In this document: positions 1 to 12,215 of the stretch, in pieces
Position numbering within the stretch: the first letter of the stretch is position 1
Layout: each line of letters starts with the position of its first letter
Source: Sipunculus nudus
Taxonomy: Eukaryota > Annelida > Sipuncula > Golfingiida > Sipunculidae
Assembly (NCBI GenBank): GCA_026874595.1
Contig: CM049316.1
Location: 49,724,695-49,788,694, forward strand
Length of the DNA: 64,000 bases
Direction: 5' to 3'
Program-made: the position numbers and the translations under genes
Notes under the pieces: generated by a model
Told to the model about the DNA's origin: nothing
What the model saw: only the letters and a program-made list of their open reading frames with translations
Database searches by the model: none

Positions 1-213
1 CTAAGACCTAAATATCAAAAGGTTTGTTCCTCTATTGACATGTAAGGTTTGGGATGATTATTTTGGCTATAAGAATTAATTCTGGGAGGTGCAAAAACAC
101 CCCGTAACTCAGAGAATATAGGTCACAGTGACCTAATTTCAGATCTGCAAGGAAATCTTTTTAGAACCTCTAAGACTGCATAGGGTTCATGTATCATGTT
201 CATGAGCTAAAAA
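1..213 (+). repeat. F1 fragment, 3' part
   Basis: Similar to the stretch at about 3225-3400 (GGTTTGGGATGA..., CTGGGAGGTGCA, AGAATATAGGTCACAGTGACC) and closed by a shortened end GAGCTAAAAA. The microsatellite and most of the terminal hairpin are missing, so it is a deleted copy cut by the window edge. Confidence 0.6.
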
Positions 214-629
214 TCACTGAAACTGCACTGGCAAAAGGATTTCTAAGGTGGCTTACTGGCAGACATAATGGATTTCTGACAAGTCTGACATTTGATATCA
301 CACATCCTCCAATAAGAGACCAAACTTGTAGCAAATTCTCCAAAGGATGTTACATTAATGAATGTCCAAAACAATTCAAAAGGCATTTTCAGGCCCTCAT
401 ATTAGATTTATAGATATGCAAATGTAAAAAGTGTAAGTCAAATATTTTTTATTATCACTCTGCTTTTCAATGGGATCAGCAGGGTAGGTAAACTGCAAAA
501 CCTGAAAGAAAAGAAATGCAGAAAGCATGACTAAAGGTCTTGTAATAAAAAAAAAGCCATCCTAAATCCAGGTACACATCCACATATTATGAGAACAAAC
601 ATTTGCTTTTATATCTGGTGATTTATATA
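214..629. other. intronic or flanking DNA without recognised feature
   Basis: AT-rich sequence with no CNOT1 homology and no element termini. It lies downstream of local exon 12 on the gene strand and is presumed intron. Confidence 0.5.
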
Positions 630-2098
630 ACAAGTGACCCATGGGTCATGACGCTCAGCTGACTGGGAAGAGATTCGCAAAAGGAAATTTTATCATCTGA
701 ATGGTAGTATATACCCATTAACTGAAGCATCAAACAGATTAACCAACAGGCCAAGATTGTGTCTGTTTTTTATATATATATTTCAAAAATAGAGAAAAAT
801 GCATAAACTTAAAAAAAATACAGGTGGCTCCACCAGTTTGCAGAAACTAATAAACACTTAATGGTCAATATACATGCAAAGAATCATGGTGATCTCTGCA
901 TTAGTTTTTTCAGATACTTCAGCTTTTGTATCAAATTTCCATTATTCTGAGGGATACTTCAAAGTCCTATAGCTTGAAGGATATGGGAAACAGAGACCTA
1001 ATTTCAGGTTTCCACAGACACTTTTAATGGGCCTCCTTGCATGACAAGAATGAAGATTCTAGGTCCAGTTGTTACTATTAGTACCCTGTTGACAGATAAC
1101 CACATCTTTAAAGGTCTCAAAATATAGAAAAAAAAATTCGTAAAAATTTGAAAAAAATAGAGGTGGCGCACCCAGTCTGCAGAAACTGATGGAACAACAC
1201 CTCATGATCAATATGTATGCGAAAAATCATGACTATCAGTGTTGTAGTAATTGAGATACTGCAGTTTTTGTATCAAATTTTTCATTATTCTGGGGGGTAT
1301 TTTGGAGCCAAACAGCTTAAAGGATATGGGTAACAGAGACCTAATTTCAAGTTTCCATGGAGACTTTTCATGGGTCTCCCTGTGTGTCAAGAATGAAGAT
1401 TCTAGGTCTAGTTGTTATGATTTGTGCCCTGTTAACAGATATTCATATCTTTAAAGGTCTCAAAAATAGAGAAAAAAATTCGTAAAAAAACCTGAACAAA
1501 TACAGGTGGTGCCACCAGTCTGCAGAAACTGATGAAACACTCCATGATCAATATCCATGTAAACAATTATGGTGATCTCTGCATTAGTTGTTCAGATACT
1601 TCAGCTTTTGTATCAAATTTTCCATTATTCTGAGAAGATTCTAGGTCCAGTCTTTACGATTTGTGCCTTGTTAACAGATGTTCACATTTTTAAAGGTCTT
1701 AAAAATAAAAAAATTTCGTAAAAAATCGAAAAATACAGGTGGCCCAACCAGTCTGCAGGAACTAATGGAACATCTCATGATTAATATGTATGCCAAAAAT
1801 CATGACCATCAGTGATGTAGTTAATGAGATACTGAAGTTTTTGTATGAAATTTTTGACTATTCTGGGGGGTACCTTTGGGCCCCATAGCTCGAAGGATAT
1901 GGGTAACAGAGACCTCATTTCTGGTTTCCCAGGAGATTTTTCATGGACCTCTCAGAATGTCAAGTTACAAGTTTCTAGGTCCAGCGGTTACGATTTGTGC
2001 CAGGTTAACAGACGGACGGACAGACGGACAGACAGACGGACGACGGACAAAGGGTGATCACTATAGCTCAGATGACTTACAGTCAGCTGAGCTAAAAA
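630..2098 (+). mobile_element. F1 element, full length, with ~340-bp tandem cores
   Basis: It starts ACAAGTGACCCATGGGTC followed by subTIR GCTCAGCTGA. It ends with a (GGACGGACAGAC)-type run at 2010-2050, a hairpin with arms AGCTCAGATGACT and AGTCAGCTGAGCT, and an A-run. Between them are about four copies of a ~340-bp unit; GATATGGG(T/A)AACAGAGACCT recurs at 980, 1323 and 1896, and the third copy is internally deleted. No transposase or Rep/Helicase reading frame. Classified as HINE/DINE-like by architecture only. Confidence 0.75.
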
Positions 2099-2440
2099 TA
2101 TTCAGATATCTAGGAAACTAAGTTTATTGCTATGATTCCATAAAATAAACTGCAAAATGTTCCCATCATCTTGTAAATCAGTAGCTAAACCTTAATACTA
2201 TACTCTCACAGTATTAATGCCTGACTGAAGCATTCTGGCAAACAGTGTTTTTGTTATGCAGTAACGAGGTATTTATCACTCAGCCTTATCAATTAACAGG
2301 CTGATACAAAAGAGTCATATGTCACCAGCATCACTCACAATTACAGCCACACAGTGAGATGTACCATAACCAATGGTTATATGTACAAGAAAAATGGAGA
2401 TGGTCTACAAAATAAGTTATTGTGAACATCCCTGACCTAT
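2099..2440. other. unassigned intronic or flanking DNA
   Basis: AT-rich, no exon homology, no terminus of the F1-F6 families recognised. Confidence 0.45.
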
Positions 2441-3524
2441 GACCTTGGCCTTTTGCCCACATATCAACTGGATTCTTTCTAAATGATGGGTAACTACTAA
2501 CCACTTACATCTGGCGGGGTGTAATTACTTGGCAACCAATGAGTGAATAACTTAGACCTGCAACCTTTAACCTCCTGACCAGCCAACCTCAAAATCAATT
2601 AGTTATTTCTTCATGCAAAAAGACCCATAAATATGAAGTTTGAATCACATTCAGTGATGCATAGATGTGGCATATGTGAAAGACTGAAGGTTTGGGTTGA
2701 ACAGTTTCACTTGAAATATGTTCACAAGCATTTAGAACAATATTGTGACCTTGACCTTTGACCTTTTGAACTCAACATCAATAGGCTTCTTCCCCTATTG
2801 GTAGGTAAGCCATATATGACAGATGGAAAGTACAGATTGAAAAGTTTGCCTGAAAATGACTCCACGCAAGAAGAGGGTGTTGTGAACTTGACCTTTGACC
2901 TCAAAATCAACAGGTCTTTTCCCTGTTGGCAGAGAAGCGATATCAGTGCTGAAAGGTTTGGAATGAAACGTCTAGCTTGAAATGTGTCCACAACCTTTTC
3001 AAAGAAGTGGATCCTGTGACCCTGACCTTTGACCTTGTGACCTCAACATCTATAGGATTCTTCTCCCACTTAGTAGGTGAGCTATATGTGAAAGATCAAA
3101 GAATTGGGATGAAAGGTTTGGCTTAAAATGCATCCACAGGCTTTTCAAAGAAGTTGGTTCTGTGACCTTGACCTTTGACCTTGTGACCTCAAAATAATTA
3201 TGGTTCTTCCCCTGTTGGTAGGTGAGCTGTATGTGAAAGATGGAAGGTTTGGGATGAAAATTTTGGCTCAAAGAATTATTCCTGGGGGGGGGGGTGCAGA
3301 CACACCCCATAACTTCGAGAATATAGGTCGCAGTGACCTAATTTCAGGTTTGCAAGGAGATCTTTTTAGAACCTCTAAGACTGCATAGGGTTCATGGCCC
3401 TAGCCCCTACGGTTACGATTTGTGCCCTGCTTACGGCCGGACAGCCGGACGGACAGACGGAAGGACGACGGACAAAGACCCATCACTATAGCCCAGCATG
3501 ACTGAAAGTCAGCTGAGCTAAAAA
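2441..3524 (+). repeat. F1 element, DR1-type body, 3' end present
   Basis: A series of ~145-bp degenerate repeats each containing TGACCTTGACCTTTGACC, near 2751, 2889, 3018 and 3162. A poly-G stretch (~3284-3295), a GGAC microsatellite (~3435-3470) and a typical F1 hairpin end (GTCAGCTGAGCTAAAA) follow. No F1 start is seen, so the 5' part is lost or too degenerate. Confidence 0.65.
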
Positions 3525-3670
3525 TCAATGAACATGATCTGTTCTTATACAATTGAGAGAACCCTACCCTAGAATATTTTTGTGAAAAAGTAAACCATTC
3601 AGCTTGACAGTTTCATCATAAAACATTTTAAAGCTGTAAGTGGTTAAAATTACAAGGTTTCTGACTGTAA

Positions 3671-4236
3671 ACAAGGGACCCATGGGTCACGGCGCTCAGC
3701 TTAATTTTGAAATTTTTGCAAATGCAAAATATTCTATTTTAATGTTTTTCATTTATAAAAGCAGATGAGAAGCTAAGAGGAAAGAGGCCCTCCTACTTGG
3801 TTATAGTGAAGTTCTAAATATATGATTGCAAACTAATACTCTGACAAGACTGTCATGAAGAAAAACAGTAAAAGTTTTGAGATACTGTGATGCATATGAA
3901 AAATTTACAGATGGACAGGCCAGTGGACAGAATGGACTAATACCTTTATTTCACTTTCAAGGGAATAATGCATTTAAGTTTATATATAAGCCTATTATTT
4001 AAGCATATCCACTTTTTCAATTAAAATAGTTTTTATCTGATTATTTTTTTTATCTACAAGTTTTATAAATTTGTATTAAAAAACACTGAAAATACAAGTT
4101 AAAATATTAGAATTCTAAGTTGCAATCATTATATATCCAGAGTGTATGTATCTCATATTGGGTCATATTATGCATACACGTATATTTTTATTATTTTTAA
4201 ATCACAAATGTTTAAACTGAAAATAGGTTTTTAATA
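3671..4236 (+). mobile_element. F1 element, 5' part, non-core body
   Basis: Perfect F1 start with palindrome GACCCATGGGTC, followed by a body lacking the tandem cores. The same body occurs at 63241-63804, and its tail at 34840-34903. It is interrupted at 4237 by the start of another F1 copy, so it looks like a nested host fragment. Confidence 0.7.
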
Positions 4237-6840
4237 ACAAGGGACCCATGGGTCACGGCGCTCAGCTGTTATATATGATAAAAATATGATTTGGGAAAGA
4301 GGCACATGCTTGTTTTGTGTGGTAATAAATATAAGCTTTATTATGAGTTGTTGGTGTTTAGCTTATGTATGATTTTGATAGTATCTTTGGAGACAGGGAA
4401 GAGGATTGATTTCATTTATTTTATTAACAAATGGAGTGCTATTGTCACACAGATTTTGACTTGGCCATATAACTTATAAGCAGCACATATTATAAAAGAG
4501 TTTAACTATTTATTAAAATTTAATAACAAATATTGTGCCAATATAATTTTTACTAAAAAAATAATAAGAAAATCATATGATTTTTTAAAATAAAATATAA
4601 CTGAAATGATTATTGAAATAATATTATAGAATATATTCATGAATGCATTCATGAATACATTTTGAAAGTATCTGCACTGGTATTCAAATACTTTCATTTT
4701 TACCTGAATTCCCATTCTTATGCAATAAATTTTTTTAATGCAGTACATATTCATATTTATTTTCAAATACATTTGCAAAGCATTCACACCATGTCTAGTA
4801 TTTATTCAGTATTAGCCAAACAAAGATGTTGAGAATCCAGAATATACAAAATTCACAAATTTAAATAATGATCAGAAGTACCTGGTTTTATGGCTTTTAT
4901 TTATATTAAAAAAATAAATGTAATATATTCAGTTTGGACTACTTTCACATCAATCTACACACTAGACACAGTAGGAATCTAGATTAATATTATCAACTGC
5001 ATCTTTGTCTATCATTAATTTCCTTCATATGATCCCTAATGATTAGTAATAAATAATATGATTTATTTTTTTATCATTAAAATTTCACTGAAAAATACCA
5101 TAGGTGACTGCATGGTGTTATTTGGAATAACATTGACATTCTATCCATCCATACAAGATTCTTACATCATCAGTAACTGCAAGTTATTTTCTGTTACTCA
5201 TCAACTAACAAATTCCTTTTCTATTAATTTTTCTTTAATTTGTTATAAAAAAAAAACAATATTAATTTATAGTTTATTGTTATGTTGTTTTTCAAAACAA
5301 CTACTAGATGAGTTGGGTTGGACACCTGGATCAACTGTGGCTGGGCATTAGCTGCCTGGCTGCCCCAGTGTATGCTTCACTCAAGCATGCATAATCTGAT
5401 GAAAGGTCAACAAGGTCAACATACAGGTGACTGAAGAGGGGCTGGATTAAGCCTGGGTCTGACATGGTCTCATATAAACAATAATAAAAGCTACAATATT
5501 TGGCCAATTTCTTTCAGCTTTCTAAACTACAAAGATGAAATCCTTATGTGTGCATGATATGAAAATTATATCAACAGTGCTCTCAGGAAACAAACGTGCC
5601 ATGGTCAAAGTTGGGCAAAATTTAAGGTACTAATTTTATATTTATACTAATAACTTATAAAATTTGAAAAATTCAGAACTAACTTTTTGTATTCTATTGA
5701 ATCTTGATTAAATAATGTTACATCCCAAAATATCTCTAGCTTCAGCAATCCTCTTGTTAAGGGATTAAATATATTTCTTGATTTTTTAAAAAGTGCATTA
5801 TGTTTGGGCCCATAACTTAAAACAATTACGCAATACTGACATCATTTCTGGCATGTGCATAGCAAATGTATAGAAAAATATGTATATTATATATGATCAA
5901 AGTCAGATCAGTGGTTTTGATATTAGGCAGTCTTACAGTGTAACAATGGGTTTTTAATGGAAAAATGAAGTTTTTCATTAATATTTCGCAGGAATTAAGT
6001 CTTAGTGATAAAATTCTTGGGATGATAGGGGATTTTGGAGACATCTAACTGTATGCTAAATTTAAGGAACTTAGAGCTGAAGCTGGGGAGCTGAGCTCTA
6101 GCAAACTGCATAACACTAGCTTGATGTAAACTTGATGTGACATGGTGCTTGAAAACTTGAATAAAATCTACAGTTTTTGATTAACTGGTTTCAAATTTTT
6201 GGTGTTAACAGACAAAATACTTACAGGAAAAAAACGTGTCATGGTCAAACTTGGGCAAAATTTAAGGTACCAATTTTATATTTTTGCCTATATTTAAAAA
6301 AAATTAACAGATTTTGATCTAATTTTTGGTATACAATTAAATTTTGATCAATTAAAGTTGTATTACTGAAAAAAAGTCACTACCTTTAACACTTTTGGTC
6401 TTAAGTGACCAAATATCTTTCCTGATTTTTTTACAAAGTCCATTATGTTTGGGCCCATAACTTTTTTAAATTGAATAATATTGACTTAATTTCTGGCATG
6501 TACATAGGAACTATATAGAGGAATATGTATGGTAAATATGAAGAAAACCAGATGAGTGGTTTTGATATTAGGCAGTCCTGAAGTGTGAAAATAGATTTCT
6601 AATAAAAAATTGAGGTTTTTCCTTAATATCTCAAAGGTACGAAGTCCTATTGACCCAATTTTTGGCATGGTAGGAGATTTTTGGGACATCTAACTGTATG
6701 GGAAATTTCAGATTCGTAGGTCCAATGGTGTCGAAATGTGCCAGTCTTACGGACAGAAGGACGGACAGACAGACGGACGGACGACGGACAATGGACCACG
6801 ACTATAGCTCAGATGACTTATAGTCAGCTGAGCTAAAAAA
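4237..6840 (+). mobile_element. F1 element, full length (2.6 kb)
   Basis: F1 start (ACAAGG, palindrome, subTIR) at 4237. F1 end at 6840: GGAC/GACA microsatellite at 6755-6787, a hairpin with arms AGCTCAGATGACT/AGTCAGCTGAGCT, then an A-run. It is paralogous along its length to 25326-28725, with matching blocks such as GGCACATGCT near 4300 and 25390 and GGTGACTGCA near 5104 and 26970. It has no insertion at the position where the paralogue carries F3. No long reading frame. Confidence 0.8.
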
Positions 6841-7035
6841 TTGAGGTTTTTCCTTAATTTCTCAAAGGAACAAAGTCGCAAAGACCCATTTTTCTTGGGG
6901 ACATCTAACATTATGCCGAATTTTGGATTCCTAGGTCTTACGGTTTCAAAACGTGCCACATCTACAGACGGACAGACGGACGGACGATGGACCACGACTA
7001 TAGCTCAGATGACTTATAGTCAGCTGAGCTAAAAA
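6841..7035 (+). repeat. F1 fragment, 3' end
   Basis: Body starting TTGAGGTTTTTCCTT, then a GACGGACG microsatellite and a perfect F1 hairpin end, directly abutting the end of the preceding F1. One of a chain of 3' ends at 6840, 7035 and 7700. Confidence 0.7.
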
Positions 7036-7488
7036 CAGGTAGATGTAGATGGTGCCACAAAAATTTTCAAATATAAGTCATGTGACCAACATTTGCACAA
7101 AATTTAGTAATCCTAGCTCCTTTTGTTTCTGAGATTGTTATTTTAGTATGCTTACTTACCACATGACTAATTTCCAATTCATCAAACCAAACATTTGAAA
7201 AAACTTGAGAGAGCTGGTCTCTGGGATCATTTCTGTGAAATATTGAACCATTTGGCTGAATGATTTTTGAGAAGAAGTTTTTCACAGGTTTTTTAGCTTT
7301 TCCCTCATAAAATGTAAGTTAATGCAGATGGTGCCACAAAACACTCAAACCTACATCATTTAATATGTGACAGATTTCTGCATAAAATTTGGGGATGCCA
7401 GCTCCTGCTATTCCTGAGAAATTATGGATTAATGTACTGATGACGGCCGACGCCATACCATTGCATCAGCTCACAGGTTCGCTAAAAA
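7036..7488 (+). repeat. F2 fragment, 3' end
   Basis: Matches the 3' third of the full F2 copies (AAATTT(A/G)GT...TAGCTCC; TTCTGTGAAATATTG). It ends CACAGGTTCGC then TAAAAA, the F2 3' subTIR. It is flanked on both sides by F1 3' fragments. Confidence 0.65.
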
Positions 7489-7700
7489 TTGAGGTTTTTC
7501 ATAAATTTCTCAAAGGAACGAAGTCACAAAGACCCAGTTTTTCAGCTTGGTATGAGATCTTGGGGACATCTAACATTATGCCGAATTATGGATATTCCTA
7601 GGTCTTACCCTTTCAAAACGTGCCACATCTACGGACCGACAGATGGATGGACGAAGGACCACGACGATAGCTCATGACTTATAGTCAGCTGAGCTAAAAA
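7489..7700 (+). repeat. F1 fragment, 3' end
   Basis: Same TTGAGGTTTTT body as 6841-7035, with a degenerate GAC microsatellite and hairpin end GTCAGCTGAGCTAAAAA. Confidence 0.65.
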
Positions 7701-9436
7701 TGTGCCATGCTCAAAGATGGTCAAAATTTAAGGTTTAAAATTTTATATTTATGCTAATAACTTATAATCATTACAAAATTCAGATCTAATTTTGGATATA
7801 CAATTGTATCTTGATTAAATATAGTTATGTACCTGAAAACAAGGCCTACAGGGCTAATGCGAACCTGTGCAAAGTTTGGGAGTATGAATGGAGGTTTATT
7901 TTTAAAATTTAATATTGATCCTCTTTAAGTCCTGCATATCTACCTAAGTCATTATGATTTCAGCAAAATGGATGTTTCAGACCTGCAAGTGACAGACTAG
8001 GACATTTTAAAAATATGGTTAAGTGTCAAGCGAATAAGTGTATCCGCAGAATCAGAGTGGGACGCGTGAAGTGAGGCATGGGTTAAGTGGCAAGGGGAAT
8101 AGAGTGAGCTGTGTTGCATATTAGTATGGATGTCTGCAGCATTAAATGTGAATGTAGGTGGTGCCACCTGTCATAAAATCGAGGAAATTGTCCAGGATGT
8201 ATAAACCTGCAAAATTTCAGGTGGATAAATCAAACCACTGCTGAGATATGAGTGATTTTATCCCAAGGCAGATGAACAGATGGATGCTGTGCAAAAATGG
8301 TTGCAGGTGGCGCCACCATTTTAAGTGTATGTTATAAAGCTATCAAAGGGCTACATTTGTGCAAAATTTTTAACCTGATCGGTTAAACGGTTCCCGAGAT
8401 ATGTGGGTTTATGTGTGGAAACAGACGCACAAATTGACGCTGGGCAGCAAGGAAAGGTCAGAGGTCAACCAAAAATGAGGGCGCAGCAGTTTACATGAGA
8501 CCTGATGATAAACCCGATTCGCTTAAAATGCAAACCAATGTTTTTTCAAACAGTTGAAAGATATAGTTCCAATAATCTTGGAATACTGATTCTAGACATT
8601 GTGTCTAGATGTCTAGACACATTGTCTAGACACCCGCCAGAGCCAGGTCAGTTGCCATGGTGATGTCTGGACTCCACCAGTTTGTACTGAGTGACCTCTT
8701 GACTTGGCTGCTGAAACTCAGCATGTTGTCAAATCTGTTTTCAAACACAGAAATCCTTTTTCAATTGGCTACAATGCTTTTTTAAAGCTTTATTTACCCA
8801 AAATTATACGCCACCAATACCTCAATTTCAGATATGACATATGTGACAAATATTGGTATAAAATTTGGTGATTATAGCTCTAGCCGTTTCTGAGATTTTT
8901 ATTTTAGTGTGCTTTTTCGGACTAATGACTAAGTTGAACCTCCTGTAACTCGGCCCAAAATCTCTGAACTGGAACCATTCAAACAAACTTGAGAAAGATT
9001 GTTCCAGGGAACATTTCTGTGAAATATTGGACAATTTGGCTGGACAGTTTCGGAGAAGAAGATTTTTAAAGCTTTTTTTAGCTTTTTCCCTATAAAATAT
9101 AAGAATATGCAGTTAGAAAAAAAGAAACAAAATCCGATAAGAGTTTTTCAGATGACTGATTATTTGCAAAAAATTTGGTGATGCTAGCTTCTGCCATTTT
9201 TGAGATAGCTATGGTTAAAGTACAGACGACACACGACGGATGATGCCGCACCATGGCATAACTCACAGGTTCGCTAAAAAATCTCTAGGTTCAACAGATA
9301 TCATGTTAAGTGAGTAAACATCTTTCCTGATTTTTTTTTCTAAGTGCATTATGTTTTAGTCTAATGGACAGACAGAAATCCGGAACAAAGGACCATAACT
9401 TTAGCTCAGATGACTTACAGTCAGCTGAGCTAATAA
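7701..9436 (+). mobile_element. F1 fragment split by an F2 insertion
   Basis: Internal F1 sequence (GTGCCATGCTCAAAG..., GCTAATAACTTATAA) runs to 7838 and resumes at 9281 with TCTCTAGGTTCA, ending in a hairpin at ~9400-9436 (GAGCTAATAA, slightly altered). The homologous unbroken stretch at about 37330 reads CCTGAAAAAAAGTCTC, so the F2 copy sits in that A-run. Confidence 0.65.
7839..9280 (+). mobile_element. F2 element, full length (1.44 kb)
   Basis: It begins ACAAGGCCTACAGGG, then subTIR GCGAACCTGTG, and ends CACAGGTTCGC plus TAAAAA; the two subTIRs are perfect 11-bp inverted repeats. The body holds the F2 core (CTGTCATAAAATCGAGG..., AGGTGGCGCCACC at ~8306) and a short GTCTAGAC-rich palindromic stretch near 8600. 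No coding capacity recognised. Confidence 0.8.
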
Positions 9437-9439
9437 CAG

Positions 9440-9790
9440 ACATGACACAATAATCACCCACCTGGCCATCAGCAGAACAGGCATGACACAATAAACACCC
9501 AACTGGCCATCAGCAGAACAGGCATGACACAATAAACACCCAACTGGCCATCAGCAGAACAGGCATGACACAATAAACACCCAACTGGCCATCAGCAGAA
9601 CAGGCATTACACAATAAACACCCAACTGGCCATCAGCAGAACAGGCATGACACAATAAACACCCAACTGGCCATTAGCAGAACAGGCATGACACAATAAT
9701 CACCCACCTGACCATCAGCAGGGCAGACATGACACAGTAAAACACCCACCTGGCCACCAGCAGGAAAGACTTGACAAAATAAACACCCAC
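9440..9790. repeat. 41-bp minisatellite containing copies of the exon 12 splice donor
   Basis: Eight tandem units with anchors CTGGCC (or CTGACC) at 9462, 9503, 9544, 9585, 9626, 9667, 9708 and 9750, spaced 41 bp (once 42), leading into the real exon edge at 9791. On the gene strand each unit repeats the exon-end/donor junction. Outer units read ...CAGGTGGGTG with GT kept; the five central ones (9503-9667) read CAGTTGGGTG with GT lost. Confidence 0.92.
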
Positions 9791-10025
9791 CTGGCCAACA
9801 AAGGCAGCAAATGCTTTTGCACTGTCTTTGCCTGCAGCTGGGGAGTGATACATGTTCACCCATTCACGGAGCAAGAATTCTGTCTTCTCATGTAAACCTG
9901 CTGGGTCATCATACTGAGAGGCATCAGACATTCCTGAATGGATCATAGAGACAGCCCCCCCTGGTGCACGATCCAGAAGTCCACAGTCATTCTGCTGTCG
10001 GATGGTCTCCATTAAGTTGTTCAAG
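9791..10025 (-). CDS. CNOT1: CNOT1 local exon 12
   Basis: 235 nt: one base completing Gly, then 78 codons. It contains [20 protein letters not shown] and [20 protein letters not shown], then KAFAAFVGQ. This strongly conserved CNOT1 region leads toward the C-terminal NOT module that binds CNOT2/CNOT3. The acceptor ends TTTTTTAG and the donor is GTGGGT. The last exon bases (GGCCAG) and the donor are repeated in a 41-bp minisatellite running to about 9440. The next family segment is not seen between 1 and 9790, so the gene continues outside. Confidence 0.96.
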
Positions 10026-10729
10026 CTAAAAAATATTGATTATTATTAAAAATTATTATTTAAAAAGTTGCCAATGGGCCATGACACTAGCTGAATTCAA
10101 GGAACCTTTATAAATGGGCAAAATGACTCCCCAGAGTATTCAAAATCATGCATTTTGCCAAACAGACCTCATATAGAGGTTAGAGTGACCTTATTCTACA
10201 TCCAGCTGCTACCATTTGTGCCCACCTGGCTAATAGTGTTACCACAGAATTCTTTCAAACAGCTTGCTGAAAATATTTCAGGTTTCCAAGGAAATGTATA
10301 GGGATCTCCCAGAAAGTCATGTATAACGATTTTAGGCCAAATGCATACAATTTGTGCTCCATCTGACTCACCATGCTAGGTGCTTAAAAATCATGTTTTC
10401 TCCCTAATTTGCAAAATGAAGGTCACCATGACCTAATTTCAGGTTTCCAAAAAGATTTTTCATGGACCTCAGGATCTACTGATAAGGGACACAGGACCCA
10501 TGGGTCACTGCGCTCAGCTGATTGTGACAGACATTATTGTATCACCATTGTGGTACTATATTGAATCAATAAACTTATGACCATCATGGCTATTATTGGT
10601 CTGAAAAAGGAATATAGTGTAATATATGTGTGAAAGTTATATGGAATAAGTTGAAGGGTTAATTTAAATTAAGATGTAGGGTATTATTGCTCAATTATGG
10701 AGGGGTATAACATGGTGATTTATTTGAGT
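10026..10729. other. intron with degenerate F1 pieces
   Basis: After a short AT-rich stretch, 10066-10100 resembles a decayed F1 start (CCAATGGGCCATGACACTAGCTGA). Core-like blocks (CCTAATTTCAGGTTTCCA) lie at ~10430-10455. Another F1 start (GGACCCATGGGTCACTGCG, CTCAGCTGA) is at ~10493-10521 without a matching end. No exon seen. Confidence 0.5.
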
Positions 10730-11850
10730 AATAGGGACCCAGGGGTCACAATGCTCAGCTGTATTTGTCTTTAAGGATATTTTTAAAGAAATTTTCAGAA
10801 TGACGGTCCTGTGACCTTAACCAATGACCTTGTGACCAAAAAATCTGAGAACTTATTATCCTTACACTTGCAGCATTTAGATTACTGTAACAATCTTCTA
10901 AAAAATGTGGGTCCAGTGACCTTGACATCTTACCAGGTACCCTCAAAATCTACAGATTTCTTCCACTTTGGGCAAGTAAGCCATGTGTGAAAATTGGAAA
11001 GTTTGGGATGAAAAGTTTGATTTACATTGCATCCACAATCATTTTAAAGATATGGCTCCTGTGACCTTCACCTTGTACCTCTGGACCCTGAAAATCAAAA
11101 TGTTTCTTACTTAAGTGGTGGGTCATTAATAAATCAAGTTTGAAGCCAATCTGTCTAGCGAAAGCAGAATTATCATCCATAAACTAGTTTGTGAGTGGAT
11201 GGGCCTGTGAACTTAACCTTTGATTCTATGACCCCAAATCGAAAAGAATCTTCCCCTATTGGCAGGTGAGTAATATTTTGAAGATGGAAGGTTTGTGGTG
11301 AAAAGTTTGGCTTGAAATGCATACACATTCCTTTTAAAGAAATGGGTCCTGTGACCTTAACCTTTGACCTTTGGACCCTAAAATCGACAGGATTATTACT
11401 TTACTGGTTAGCCATATATAAGTTAAATTTGAAACCAATATTTCAGACTAAACTGGAGTTATCATCTGGAAACTAATTTGTGAACAGATGGCCCCTGTGA
11501 CCTTGACCTTTGACCATGTCACTCCATATTCATTTATGCTCTCCCCATACTGGCAAGCCAGCTAAATGTGCAAAATGGAAAGTTTGGGAAGAAAAGCTTG
11601 GCTTAAAATGCAGCCATAATCTTTTTAAATAAGTGAGTCCTGTGACCGTTGACCTTTGACCTTGTGACCCAAAAATCATATAGGTTCTTGCTTTAATGGT
11701 GGGCCACACGTAAGTCATGTTTGAAATCCATGTGTCAATACAACCTGGAGTTACCATCTGGAAACAAATTTGTGTGGATGGACAGATGGACAGACAGACG
11801 AACAGACAGACAGACAGGGTGATTACTATATGGCATCCACTTGTGATCAA
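10730..11850 (+). mobile_element. F1 element, DR1-type body, decayed 3' end
   Basis: It begins ATAGGGACCCAGGGGTCAC then ATGCTCAGCTG. The body has repeats with GACCTTGACCTTTGACC or close variants at ~11352, ~11502 and ~11644. It ends in a GGACAGAC run at ~11780-11817, but the expected hairpin is replaced by other sequence. Confidence 0.6.
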
Positions 11851-11954
11851 TAAACACACCAGGTTTTGGGACACTAGATGTAATTACAGCTGAAAAACTG
11901 ACATGATTGTTGTCATTTTATAGAAAAAAAATAAAAAAATATTTGTTAAAATAA

Positions 11955-12105
11955 CAAAAAATACAGGTGGCGCCACCACTTTCGGGAACTGACAAAACTA
12001 GTCATGGTCATGCTGTTTTCAAGATAGTATGGGTTAACGTACAGACGCCAGACGGACGCCGGACGACGCCACACCATCGCATAAGCTCACAGGTTCGCTA
12101 AAAAT
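11955..12105 (+). repeat. F2-type short copy, 3' end
   Basis: Contains AGGTGGCGCCACC at ~11965, a GACGCC-type run, and the end CACAGGTTCGC plus TAAAAA. It stops 42 bp from the donor side of exon 11. Confidence 0.65.
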
Positions 12106-12147
12106 TAAGAGTAATGAAGCATTTTAGTGATATTTCTTTGGACTCAC

Positions 12148-12215
12148 CCTTCAGGAGGTTGCCTTGAGTGTGTGGCAATCCTTGTCAAGGTCTCAATAGT
12201 GTGGGTCATTTCCAC
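12148..12215 (-). CDS. CNOT1: CNOT1 local exon 11 (short)
   Basis: 68 nt: 22 codons plus two bases (GG) of a Gly codon completed by exon 12. It encodes VEMTHTIETLTRIATHSRQP, matching the family segment DLFHTIETLMRINAHSR. The acceptor is TTTGTTGCAG and the donor GTGAGT. An F2 element ends at 12105, only 42 bp beyond the donor side. Too short to identify alone, but flanking phase and homology make it secure. Confidence 0.93.

Noticed and set aside
1251-1454. Recurring 60-98-codon frames with (K)DMGNRDLISGF and YDLCPVNR in F1 cores
   Set aside because: They are the same DNA repeat read in one frame. Frames break between units, start at different points and lack any domain; recurrence follows from tandem copies.
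9674-9790. Open continuation of exon 12 beyond the donor
   Set aside because: It translates the minisatellite; homology to CNOT1 stops exactly at VGQ where a GTGGGT donor sits.
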